Shown one piece after another: positions 44,676-56,600 of a stretch of 64,000 nt of DNA (the stretch's first letter is position 1; every line of letters starts with the position of its first letter). The stretch is from Undaria pinnatifida (lineage: Eukaryota; Sar; Phaeophyceae; Laminariales; Alariaceae), in NCBI GenBank assembly GCA_012845835.1, contig JABAKD010000006.1, positions 8,836,205-8,900,204 of the forward strand, written 5' to 3'. The notes beneath the pieces were generated by a model. It was not told where the DNA came from. It saw nothing but the letters and a program-made list of their open reading frames with translations, and searched no databases. Both the position numbers and the translations under genes were made by a program.

Positions 44676-47600
44676 CCCCGCAAAGTACCACCTAAATAGG
44701 GCAACAACCAAAGCGAAATTATTACGCACACTCCTCCCCAAACTAGAGACAGTCACCATACCAACCTTGAAAAAAAGCATCTTGTACGCACTATTACGTG
44801 TCACAAAATGTCCTATCGCCAATGATAACCACACCACACTTATACATCTACAGTGTGGTAAGGGCTTTTCCCGGGTTATGAGCCGACCCCGCGGGTCGGG
44901 TCATTATGTTTCTAGACTCTCGCGGGTCGAGTCGGGCCGGGTCGGCAGGTTTCACGGGACGGTTCGGTTCGGGCCAGGAGGCTTTTGAAAGTCTCACGGG
45001 TTGGGTCAGGTCGGGCCCGGACCACCCTGACCCGACCCGGCCCGCGAGAACTGACCTGACCCGTGAAAAGCCCTGGGTAATATAACATACCCCTACTCTT
45101 CTTATTGCTTTCGTTTTGACGTTAATAAAATCAAAGACAAACACAACAATAAACGAAAAATATCTGGGCAAGGCACGTGAACAAAACTGACAATCTGTCC
45201 CTTTAAAAATCACTCTGCCCACGACTGTAACGATATAACTAGTGTAGTGCGACATCCGCCTTAACGCAGTGCACAGCCCTTACATATTTCTTATGACGTA
45301 AGTGGTGTACTCGAACGTACCTCCAGCCAGTTAGTGGCGAGCGAAGTTTGGTTGAAGTAGTTTGGGTAGAGCATGTAGTATTGCGCTTGGTACGCCATCT
45401 CGATGTAGAACCGCTTCCAGGACGTGCTCCAACTAAAAAATAGCAACATAAACAAATCAAAGAAGGCGTACATGAGCGGGGAGCGCGGGGGGGGGGGGGG
45501 GGGGGGCGTACTCATTTGTTGCTTGTCTTAGTAATTTGACCATTGACCACGCATCCCTTTCGAGACGGAGCACCGTTCCCACTCCTAGTAGAGACACCTC
45601 CAACCTTTGGGCGCTCATTTCGCTTTTCTTCCATACATTGCCTACAAACATTTGGCTGGGAGGAGGGGAGTTCATGAAGATTGGAGGCGTGTTCCGATGT
45701 AGAACCGTTCCCACGACGTGCTCCAACAAATAAATAATACAGTCGAATAAATAAACACAGCTCGAAACAAACGTTATGCATCGGAGGGGGGGGAAGGGTG
45801 GGTGTTGGGGGGGGCATCTCGATGTAGAACCTTTCCCACGACGCGCTCCAACGAATACCTAGACCATAGGAAGGCATTATTATCCGGGGGGGGGGGGGGC
45901 ATGGACATTGGAGGGATGGCGTTTGGAAGGTTGGAAGCATGGATGGGGCGGGGTGTGGGTTGGAGGTGTGTGTGGGATTGGGCGGGGGAGGGTGATCGAG
46001 GGGATTGACAAGGTGTGGGTGTGGGTGTGGGTGTGAGTGTCCCGCCTCCCCCTTCCCTTCGTCCCTCTCACGCTCCGAGCAAACGTTCCACTCCACCCAT
46101 TTGCTGCCTACGAGAAACAATTCCGAACGAAACTCCCGTGAAACTTTCCGCCGCATTGTCAGACTGGCCGTGTAGTTTTCGAGCGCTGTCCCCTACAAGA
46201 GAAGCAGCCCCGACATCTGCGATATAGTCCCTCAGTGCTACGAGCCCATTGAAGACAATCTACTCCCGCTGGGAGCACTCCGCGAGGAAAGCAGGCCGGT
46301 ACACGCCCAGGCGTTCGTGAAGCCAAACGGCGTCAGCTTTCAACGGGGCGCAAAGACCGAAAAGCGATAGCCATGGGAGCACGCCGACCTACCCGGAGTT
46401 TCTCGTGCCGCGCCGAGGGCTCAAGGTAACAAAGGCAAGAAACCAAACGTGCTCTATCGTCTACACGTTTCAAAGGACACTACACCCGAGCGACTGGAGC
46501 GTGCCCTGTGACCATGGGCTAGACTATGCGCGTTAAAAGAGAGAAAACAACAACACCAACAACAGGCCCCAACTCTCTATGCTAACTCCAAGCAACTTGT
46601 CCCCCAAAACAGGTTTCCAGATGACAAGGCGTTAAGGGTAGGACTATGGCAGGTCCGAAGTATTGCTGGTACCCAGCAAGAGCTGTGTCCCCTCATCCTT
46701 AGCAATAACCGGGATAGGCGTGCGGGGGGGGGGGGGGGGGTACTCATTTCATGCATAACCGTAGTCGCATGACCATAGCTATTAGACCCTCGCATTCCTA
46801 CTATGCTGTGACGGAGCACGTCGGGTTTTCACCGACCAGGCAGACATCGCGTGCATCAAGCGCGAAATGCCGTGAGGTGTTTAGGCGAGTCACATAAAGA
46901 GTGAGCTGCACTGCACTATACTAATAACCTCTTGCGAGGAGGACTCCGGCATGTTGTGCGAGCTTCTTGCTTATAGATGATATGGGGGAGGAGGGTACAC
47001 TCATTTCATACATACGTCGGGTTTTTACCGACCAGGAAGGGGACGGAGGGGGGCGGGAGGGGGGGGCTGCAGGGACAGTACTTACTGGTTAGTCCTTGAG
47101 CCCTGAATGTTGACCGATATGTGATCCTCCCTCAGCCTAGCGGCCAGGTAGAGCCGGTACTCCATCCAGGTCTCCGGAAAAAACACGGCACCCCAGCTGA
47201 AAGCAAAAGCGGGCAAATTTGGGGGAGAGAAGCAGAGCACAGCAAAAACGGAAGAAAAAAAAAATATATATATATATATACTTCGACGTACTGCCTGTAT
47301 ATGGGAGGGAAACGATTCAAAACGATAGCAACGTAATACAATGAACACGACAACGTAACAAGCTGGAAACAAAATGTTGAAAAAAAAAAAACACCGCGCC
47401 CCGCCCTATCAAAACGCGAAAACACGCCAACAAAAAATGAAAAATAATACCTGCACGCCGATACGCCGTCGGCCTATATACGACCTTCAAAAGTGTCATC
47501 ATCCATGGTTTGACAATCTGCTTATCGCATAGATTGCTGAGCACGGTTGTCCAAGTACACATAACCAGGCATGGCTGTTCGATTAACGGCAGGTGCGCCC

Positions 47601-50600
47601 AAAAGGCCAAGGTCCCCAATTGGTTGTTGTCCATAGCTCAGGTGACACCATCATATACTCATCTAGACGATTTTCAATTGATTCGTATCAGGGTACGTGC
47701 CCTCCTTGCGTGTCCAGGTTTTTGGCTCGTGTTCGGATTATCTTATTTTGGTTTTACTTTACTTTATTTTATTTCATTTTATTATGTTTCTTTTCCGAGC
47801 TTTGGCTCTCCTTTGCGGTTGGGTTGTTTCTTCGATTTCCCCTTCATTTTGTTTGTTTCATTTTTTGTTTTATTTTTATCTTTGTTTTTATTTGTTTTCT
47901 TTTTTTGTTTTTTGTTTTTTGTTTTTGTTTTTATTTTTGTTTTTGTTTATTTCGTATTTCTCTCTTCCAATGTATTTCTGTTGCTGACGTATGTATGTTG
48001 TGCCTGTCGTACCCAGTACTAGGGCATGACATTGCGTTGTCGAATGCATTACGATGCATTATCTCTGTGTCGTGGCTTGTGACCACAGAGCTGATCTTTC
48101 TAGGGTGAAGAATCAGTACGGACACTGGGTGTGCTGGATGTCGACGAGTAGAAGAACGGTTTAATGTGAAGAACACACACACACACACGTGCAGAAAAAC
48201 CGACACAACAGCATACCATAAGTACCATTGGTCGTCTTCATCTTACACGGAAATCAAAAACCACTAGTCCATTTGCGGGGGACCCTAGTAAATAGGACCT
48301 ACGGTGGACACAAAAACCTATATATTCATCTATTTTTACCAACAATATTTAAGCCTATTTACTATCGTCCTCCGTAAATAGTGCTAATAACATAAGACGT
48401 GAAGACAACACGACGTATAAGTTTGCTCCCATCCACCTCATAGATTTTTCTGGTAATACTGGGCATCTGCATTTAGCATGCAGGTAGCATATTTTGGTCC
48501 CATCCACCCCTCCCCCCCGCCCACCCCCATCGCCCCCAACAACTCCTCCACCCCCCCCGCTCGCCTCCCTCCCCCCTGCCTCCCCCTCCGCCCCACCAAA
48601 TCTAAAACTCTAAAAAAAAAAACCGCCAGAGTTAAAAAACACACTACCCGACAGGTGGTATCTCTGTACCTTTCGAGCCACCCATGCAACAGTTCCAATT
48701 CATTTATACGTTCTTCAAGCTTCAATTACCCCCCCCCCCCCCCCCCCTCCCCTACCCCTTCCCCGCCGCCCCCACCATCACCTACTAGCATTACGCGCGG
48801 AGTAAGGTACTATTCATTTCGGCGACCTGCCCCCCCTCTACCCGCCCCCCTCCCCTCGCCAGTCATACTAAAACCAAGCAACTACAGGATACACTTGATA
48901 AACTGATGCATTTCCTTCCACAGCTGTGAGATTTTGTCCCCCTCAAAAACGGGTTTTATAGTTTCCGCGCACAGACTGACTAACATCACCCTGTTGACCC
49001 TGATAGTTACAACAATGTAGTTGTGAGGGGAGTCGCCGACTTATATCCTTACTGAGGATGCACAACCCGTAATACGCGCGATCGGAGTATCACACAAAGC
49101 TTGCAGAGATGAGTTTCGACGATATCTTCGATCTCACAGCTGGATTGTATGTACAATTGTCATAAATAATGAACAAGCGTCAAAACAGCGGTAAAATAAA
49201 CGCCGGACGAACGAACGCAAAATGGAACGGACTGGTATAATATTAATATAGTGGAGGGAACAAGTCTGAAAACTGCATAAAACAAAACAAAACAAGAAAC
49301 AAACACGTCAAACAAGCAAATAGACCACAAAGGAAGGGAGCGGGGGAACAAGAAAAACAGGAAAGAAGGGGAAGGGGAAAGAAACATATGCAGAGGACTA
49401 ACCACAAATAGAGCGGAGGCCATGATGGCGCGGGGGGGAGCGAATGACACGCATGAGACAAGCACTGCATTTAATAGGGGCCAGGCCACCCTCCAACGCC
49501 TGATTTTAATCACTGAGAGTGCTTCGGACCAAGATCAAAACGACATAATGATAAGCAACCCTATACTTCCCAGGATACAAAACAACAAACCAATCCGAAC
49601 CCAAAGAACAGGGAGCGGAATTTCGTGCGAGCACGGTGCACAATAAAAAAAGGGTGCAAAAAGGTCGGTGCGCGGGTAGAGGGAGGGGAAAGGGTCTTCT
49701 GCGATGGCGAGACTAGCGGACGAACGGCAACAGCAACACACACAAAAGGGAAGCACCTCAATCCCTATTTCTTCGTGCGCGTGAGGACGCTGCTTTCTCT
49801 CTCTCGTATGAACCAACTGTTGTGTTTTCCATTTATGACACTCGTATGTACGCGAAGTAAGATCCTTGCAGCCAGCCGATTTCTATTTGACTTTTTTTTT
49901 TGTGCCGGTGTCGGTTGTCGGGCACCATGAAAAAAAAAAAAAAAAAAAGTAAGTCAAACGTTACACATCGCGAGGGGGTGCTCGACAACATCAGCAGAGC
50001 TTACCACCTAATCGACAACATGGTTGACGCACACTGTGAACGAGATGAAGTGGGTTTCACCGTACATACAATGGTTGGTTGCGTTTCATTGGGTCACGAA
50101 AAAGGCGGTAAGGTATAACCTCGACAATATTTGTGCATTTTCAACCGTACCTAGCTAACCCTAACCCTAACCTATACGAAATACAGGTCGAAATGCTCGC
50201 TATCGACACCACAGGGGTAAAATTGGTTGGAAATGTCGAACAATGTGTTATCACTGCTGTCCCCACGGCGGAAAACGGCAAGCCAAGAAAAAAAAGGGCG
50301 GTGGAGTCAACAAAGCCAGAACGACGACAACAACAAGAAGAGAAACGGGAAAAAATGGGAAGAAGAATGGTGCTTGGGTGCTCCGTAGCTAGTGCTCGGG
50401 GTATTGTGTTGCATAATTACTACCGTCCGTCTACGGCGAAAAGTACGCGACACACGACCGGAGATAAAACGGAACAAGAGGATAAAAGCAGAACAAGCCA
50501 AAAACAAGAGTGAGAAAAGGAACGAAAACGCGAGAAAAAAAAAAGACGGTGGGGAAAAAAAACAGAACAAAAACGACCAAAAGACCAAAAAAAGATGAAT

Positions 50601-53600
50601 ATATATGTAGATATACAGAGAGATACCTGGATACGAGAGACGAAGTCCTAAAGAAACGCGCCCGTTGAAACAGCAGAAGAAGTAGAACAGACATTGCAAA
50701 CCGTGAACGAACTACTATACGCACGACCAAAAAACAAAACTTAAAAATGTACCAGGTGCATAGGACACGAAAAACGAACATCCTGCTGTACTAAGAAGCA
50801 GAAGATAGAATATACAAGAGTTGAAAAGACGCACTTGCCATCTGTAGGGTTATCGGAGACCTGATGTGCATTACCACGTGTACCTGGCACGTATTTTACC
50901 AGTTAGGTATACATACTACCAGGTACAGAGTAACACATTTAGACACAAGCCGTGACTCATATGTACAACAGACCGATGGCATGCCAAAAATAAAAAAAAA
51001 AAATGATGACGAAAAGCATCACGTCTCTTTAATATCAGTATAGACCTACCTGGTACCGGTATATCCTCAGTGAGGACACACACCCAGCAATACGCGCGAT
51101 CGGAATATCACACACAACTTGCAAAATATGAGTTGTGACGAAATCTTAGATCTCACAGCTGGAGGAGTGTATGTTTATTTTCTACCAGGTATAACAGCAT
51201 GTCGGTAACCCAAGAGTACCATCAAAACTTTCAGTCGCCTGCAGGGACATCGAAGACAAGCTACTGCTGTAGTAACACTATTAATACCAACAAAATACGC
51301 TCTTGACTTCCCTGTACCTCTAACAAAACCAGCAGAACTAACACGAACAAACCATTATTGACCTAGTTATACGGCCGACAAAACCAGCAGCAACTACCAA
51401 TGCACAACCGTCTGTTAACCCTTTTGGGAGGGATAAAACAAATAAGCAAATGCGGTCCTTATTTTTTATTTTTATTTTTATCCTCCGGCGGATGGGGAAA
51501 AATAAAGCCTTAGCTCACCACACTTCCACGTATTTTCATACGCGTCGTGTGTCGATTTAACTCAGTTGCTTTCGCAGCCCAACGCTAGCTGGCGCACCCT
51601 TCGGGTCCCATTGTAGGTATAGCGTAAAATGCGGTCCTTATCGTACTTCATGCTGAGCGCGTGTCATGAAACTCCTTGCGTCGGTGCCGTGTAACTGTGT
51701 TGGAGTCGTGCATCTCTCTGCGTTGGAGTTTCACGTTAACCCCTTTACAACTGGAAACCTCGTATTTGGGGACAAAATTACTTGAAATTAGTATAGGGAG
51801 AGGTTAGGGGGCTCTAAAGGGGTTAAAATGGTCGCGCCCTACGCTATCGGCCGGTGTAGCTCCGTTCGTGTGGCTGGCCCTTGCAATCCTCAGTTTTTTC
51901 TATTGCTGAATTTTCCCGTCTGAAGTTCCATGGCAGAGATTAGGTCACCTAATTCGGCTAGTCACGGGAAGGTCACATTGGGTACACCACTTGCACCAAA
52001 GAAACGGATTAAAGGCCGGTGCTGATGTGCTCTAAAATCTAGCTTATATTTGGGGGGGGGGGGGGTTCTACAATAAATTTGCCGTCACAGATCGTGTGCA
52101 CGGCGTAGCTACCCGATACAAGGGTTTTCCCATGAATAGGAGGGAGACGCGTGCTACCATAGAGATATTAAGGTACAAGGGCTTCGCTCGCGGGCGGCTG
52201 GGCGCCGCCCGCTACGCTTGCGGAAGGAGGAATAGACATTCAGTAGAAAGGCGGAAAAGAAGCACAAATGGCGCAACTGGCGACTTGAAAATGCCAAGAG
52301 GTCCATATATAGTACAACGGTACAGGATAGGGACGATTATGATTATGAGTTTGTTATTATCATCCATTCGCCCAATCCATGATGGGCAAGTCGGAGGACT
52401 TCCTTGGCATATCCTTCCACCTCTCAGGTAGCGCCTATGTAGGTCCTGTACACTTCAATAGCTCTCTCTCTAAGTCGATCATCAACAATAAATTATCGCA
52501 GTGCATAAACACCAAACACGCGCTTGTCAAGGATAGAGACAGGAAAACTACAACTTAAGATGTAAAGGAGCGCAGTGCCAAAAAAAACATGCTGGAAGCA
52601 GGAACTTGAACGCACACACCGCAAACATGTGAAGTACATTTGTATTCCTGAAAGACGAAGAGCACGCATTTAGGCATAGTTCTCAAAAAACGATGCTGGT
52701 ATAATAAACCACAACTTAACGTTCTATAAAGAACGTGCTGTCAACATTGCTTCCGAAGGAGCATGCAGGCTTGCTTGGACTCTTCCTCCTCAGCGGAGGT
52801 ACCCAGCACCTTGCACTCTTGTTTTTTGTCGATGGTCTTGTGGATCTGTCCACAAACGTTGAAGCAGGGCGGGAGAACGTCGATAAGTGTCAAGGAATTA
52901 GTGGGGTATTAGTCCGTTTGACCACTTGCACAGGTTAACCAATAGCTTACCCAAACTAAGCCTTATAACACTCTCCCCCCCTTAAACGGCGGGATAGAAG
53001 GTCGGCCGTATATACGGGCGGACCTGTCATTTATCCAAGCCGTTTCATTTCCTGGGTAAGCCGGGGAGAGTATTTTTCAAGTTCGCCATGGGAAAATCTG
53101 AAAAAGTTTATTATGGTGGATGTGGGGATCGAACCCACGACCCAAAAACCCATGGTCTGTCGACGACGCCATTTGTTAAGGTATTAGTGGGGTACTTTTA
53201 GTCCGTTTGACCACTTGCACAGGTTAACCAATAGCTTACCCAAACTAAGCCTTATAACATAAGTATGTGTAAAAAAGTATTCGTACTTCTCTCCAGCAGA
53301 CGTCGTAACCATCCAAATTATTGAAGCTCCTTACGCTGTTAGTAATTGTTGTGGTATTGTTGTACTTGCTCTTGGTACTTGGAAAAAGAGCCGCACTTCA
53401 TAGACTATATCCGCACGCCATCCCCTAGTCTTGAGCAAGAGACATGGATGTCTCGACTCGTGACACACAGGACGCAAGATAAGAGTAGAACGTACCTCGA
53501 TGTCGAACGCCCTCGTGGCACCGTGGGAATGGAATGCGGGATGTATATCGAGCAAGTGGTCGCCTGCCTTCTTCAGGAGGTCACCGACCTTGATGTCGCC

Positions 53601-56600
53601 GGTGCACTTCGTGTTTATGTCCTCGCCGACTTGGCGGCCCTCGGCGGCTGCTTCGCAGGGATTCTGCAAACGACAACAACGGATGGGAATACCTTGCGTT
53701 CAATGAATGTTCAAAATAGTAAGGCCACGTAGCTGTCGTCGATTTCCAAAGTTGGAAAGGAAGTCGTACAATTTAACACTGCTGTTGTAATGAAAGCGGT
53801 CGTTTATGGGCAAAGCCCTGCCTGGTACCACAACGTTGCTAACACCTATGAAACCACCACTGGGACAGGAACGAACGGGATTCACAGTCGCAACTGGTAA
53901 GCGTAAGCCCCGGTATTTTGCTATATAAGGCCTACCGGCGGAATACCGACAACGAAGGGTAAGAGACAGTACCTGCTGTATATATTGTTCGGTACTACTC
54001 TATTACTGCTGCTATCAACACTATTACGACCGACGTGTACTGCGATTCCTGAAGAGGTTGCGCACCCTACTTGTACTCGTTAATACAAAGAGTTCATGTG
54101 GTTGTATGAAAAATGAGTAACAGTAGTAGTACACCGCGTCACTACATGAACAACTCGCTAACCCCAATCACGGGACTGCTCTCCAGCATCACCCAGGTTA
54201 ACTTCAGCTTCTGTTTACTGCTATATATCAACCTCCAGTGTGTACTGCTATTGGAGCTCCTTTCGCTGTTAGTAATTGTTGTGGTATTGTTGTACTTGCT
54301 CTTGGTACTTGGAAAAAGAGCCGCACTTCATAGACTATATCCGCACGCCATCCCCTAGTCTTGAGCAAGAGACATGGATGTCTCGACTCGTGACACACAG
54401 GACGCAAGATAAGAGTGGAACGTACCTCGATGTCGAACGCCCTCGTGGCACCGTGGGAATGGAATGCGGGATGTATATCGAGCAAGTGGTCGCCTGCCTT
54501 CTTCAGGAGGTCACCGACCTTGCTGTCGCCGGTGCACTTCGTGTTTATGTCCTCGCCGACTTGGCGGCCCTCGGCGGCTGCTTCGCAGGGATTCTGCAAA
54601 CGACAACAACGGATGGGAATACCTTGCGTTCAGTGAATGTTCAAAATAGTAAGGCCACGTAGCTGTCGTCGATTTCCGAAGTTGGAAAGGAAGTCGTACA
54701 ATTTAACACTGCTGTTGTAATGAAAGCGGTCGTTTATGGGCAAAGCCCTGCCTGGTACCACAACGTTGCTAACACCTATGAAACCACCACTGGGACAGGA
54801 ACGAACGGGATTCACAGTCGCAACTGGTAAGCGTAAGCCCCGGTATACTGCTATATAAGGCCTACCGGCGGAATACCGACAACGAAGGGTAAGAGACAGT
54901 ACCTGCTATATATATTGTTCGGTACTACTCTATTACTGCTGCTATCAACACTATTACGACCGACGTGTACTGCGATTCCTGAAGAGGTTGCGCACCCTAC
55001 TTGTACTCGTTAATACAAAGAGTTCATGTGGTTGTATGAAAAATGAGTAACAGTAGTAGTACACCGCGTCACTACATGAACAACTCGCTAACCCCAATCA
55101 CGGGACTGCTCTCCAGCATCACCCAGGTTAACTTCAGCTTCTGTTTACTGCTATATATCAACCTCCAGTGTGTACTGCGACTGGTGCTGAGGTATCATGC
55201 TGCTGTGTTATTTATTACTGCATGGACCATTTTTAATTTTTACAACCCTGGCTGACCCCCGTGATGAGACTTGCCCGTTTTCATTGCGTCTTACATGTAT
55301 AGATACCACGTAGTCGTAGTCGTACATCCAAAACGTGTGTTTATATCACAGCACAAAGCGTCACTGCATGAACCACTTGTTCAACCCCCGCTTACCCCGA
55401 TGACGGGACTGCCCCGTACTCGTAGTCGTACATACATGAAGTAAGTGTGTTTGGCTGTACGTATGAAAAAGAAATCGCATCACACAGCGTCACTGCAAAG
55501 GTCTACTCGTAGACCTGAGTACTTGTACAATTCCCGCTTACACCGCGATGACGGGACTGCCCCGTACACGTATCATACTCGTACATGCAAAAGTGTGTTT
55601 GTACGCATGAAAAAGAAATCACAACATGTAACTCACGTTTCGTCAAGCTCTCAGCTCCTTCGTTAGGGACGCCGATCGAAGGTGAATCACAGGTGTCCGC
55701 GTCACACCAGTCACACACACGAGGGTTGTCGCCGCTTCCCCAGTGCTTCTTGTTGAGGTTATGAAAAGCTTGGCACGTGGAAGGCTCGTCACTCCTGCAG
55801 GTGTCGCAGACAGCGTACTGGGAACTCCTGTTTCTCCTATTTCGTGCGATGAGGAAGCCGTCACAACCCTTGCTCGGGCACGGCCAATCAGGATTGCCAG
55901 AAGAAGCTGAGTCCCGTTCTTGCCCGACCAGCTTCCACACGCCTGATCCTGAACCTCCACCACCCCCACTGTTGGCGGAGCCTCCTCCCGCACTAGCCTT
56001 GGTCCGCTTCGCAAATTTCAACTTCAAATTGTTATTGCCGATCCGGCAAATTTCAAATTCAAATTGTTTGCAGCCGTCAACGGCAATTCCCTCTCAACAG
56101 CCAGCAATTGGCCAACTTCAAATAAAAGTACAAAAAAGAAGTTGCTGAAAAAGCAAAATAAAAATATCAGAGAGCAAGCAGTAAAGATCAGAGAATGAGA
56201 GCTAAAAAGTAAGTAAGAATGAGACTAGGGAAAGCAAGGAAGGCAAGGAACTTCGGGACGGTTCTTTTCCCCAGCAACTAATTTTCTTTTCGGCAATTAC
56301 GTGCTGAGAAGGGCTGAGAGGGGGGAGGATATGCCGAGCGAGACGTCCGAAGGGGGCGAGGTCTAGGTATATAGTTGTATACCACTTCTGGCTACAAATA
56401 TTCTTGCTGAAATGACGGGGCTCCTTGACCCAAATTGGTCGCGAATTAGGCCATTTTTATATTTCCAATACCAACACATCTTTACACCTAGCCCATGAGT
56501 CTCTGTTCATGAGCTGGCACTTTCGGTTTACTCTATCATTACGTCACTTTTTGGGTGAGGTATACCCTGGTAGAGCTCTTCAATAGGTTATGAGCCTCGG

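Larger units (their letters stand above)
53321..55180. repeat. 930-bp direct tandem duplication
   Basis: 53321-54250 and 54251-55180 are nearly identical; the differences are a few single bases, for example in the ACCTTG(A/C)TGTCGCC stretch. The unit holds a 168-bp exon-like segment and possibly a small upstream exon, all on the minus strand. Confidence 0.95.

Noticed and set aside
47510-48108. Phe-rich plus-strand frames of about 170 codons
   Set aside because: They translate a T-rich intron stretch; the strand is antisense to the supported gene.
53113-53172. Functional tRNA gene
   Set aside because: The T-arm is perfect, but no acceptor or anticodon stem can be formed, and the block lies inside a TRIM with clear LTRs.
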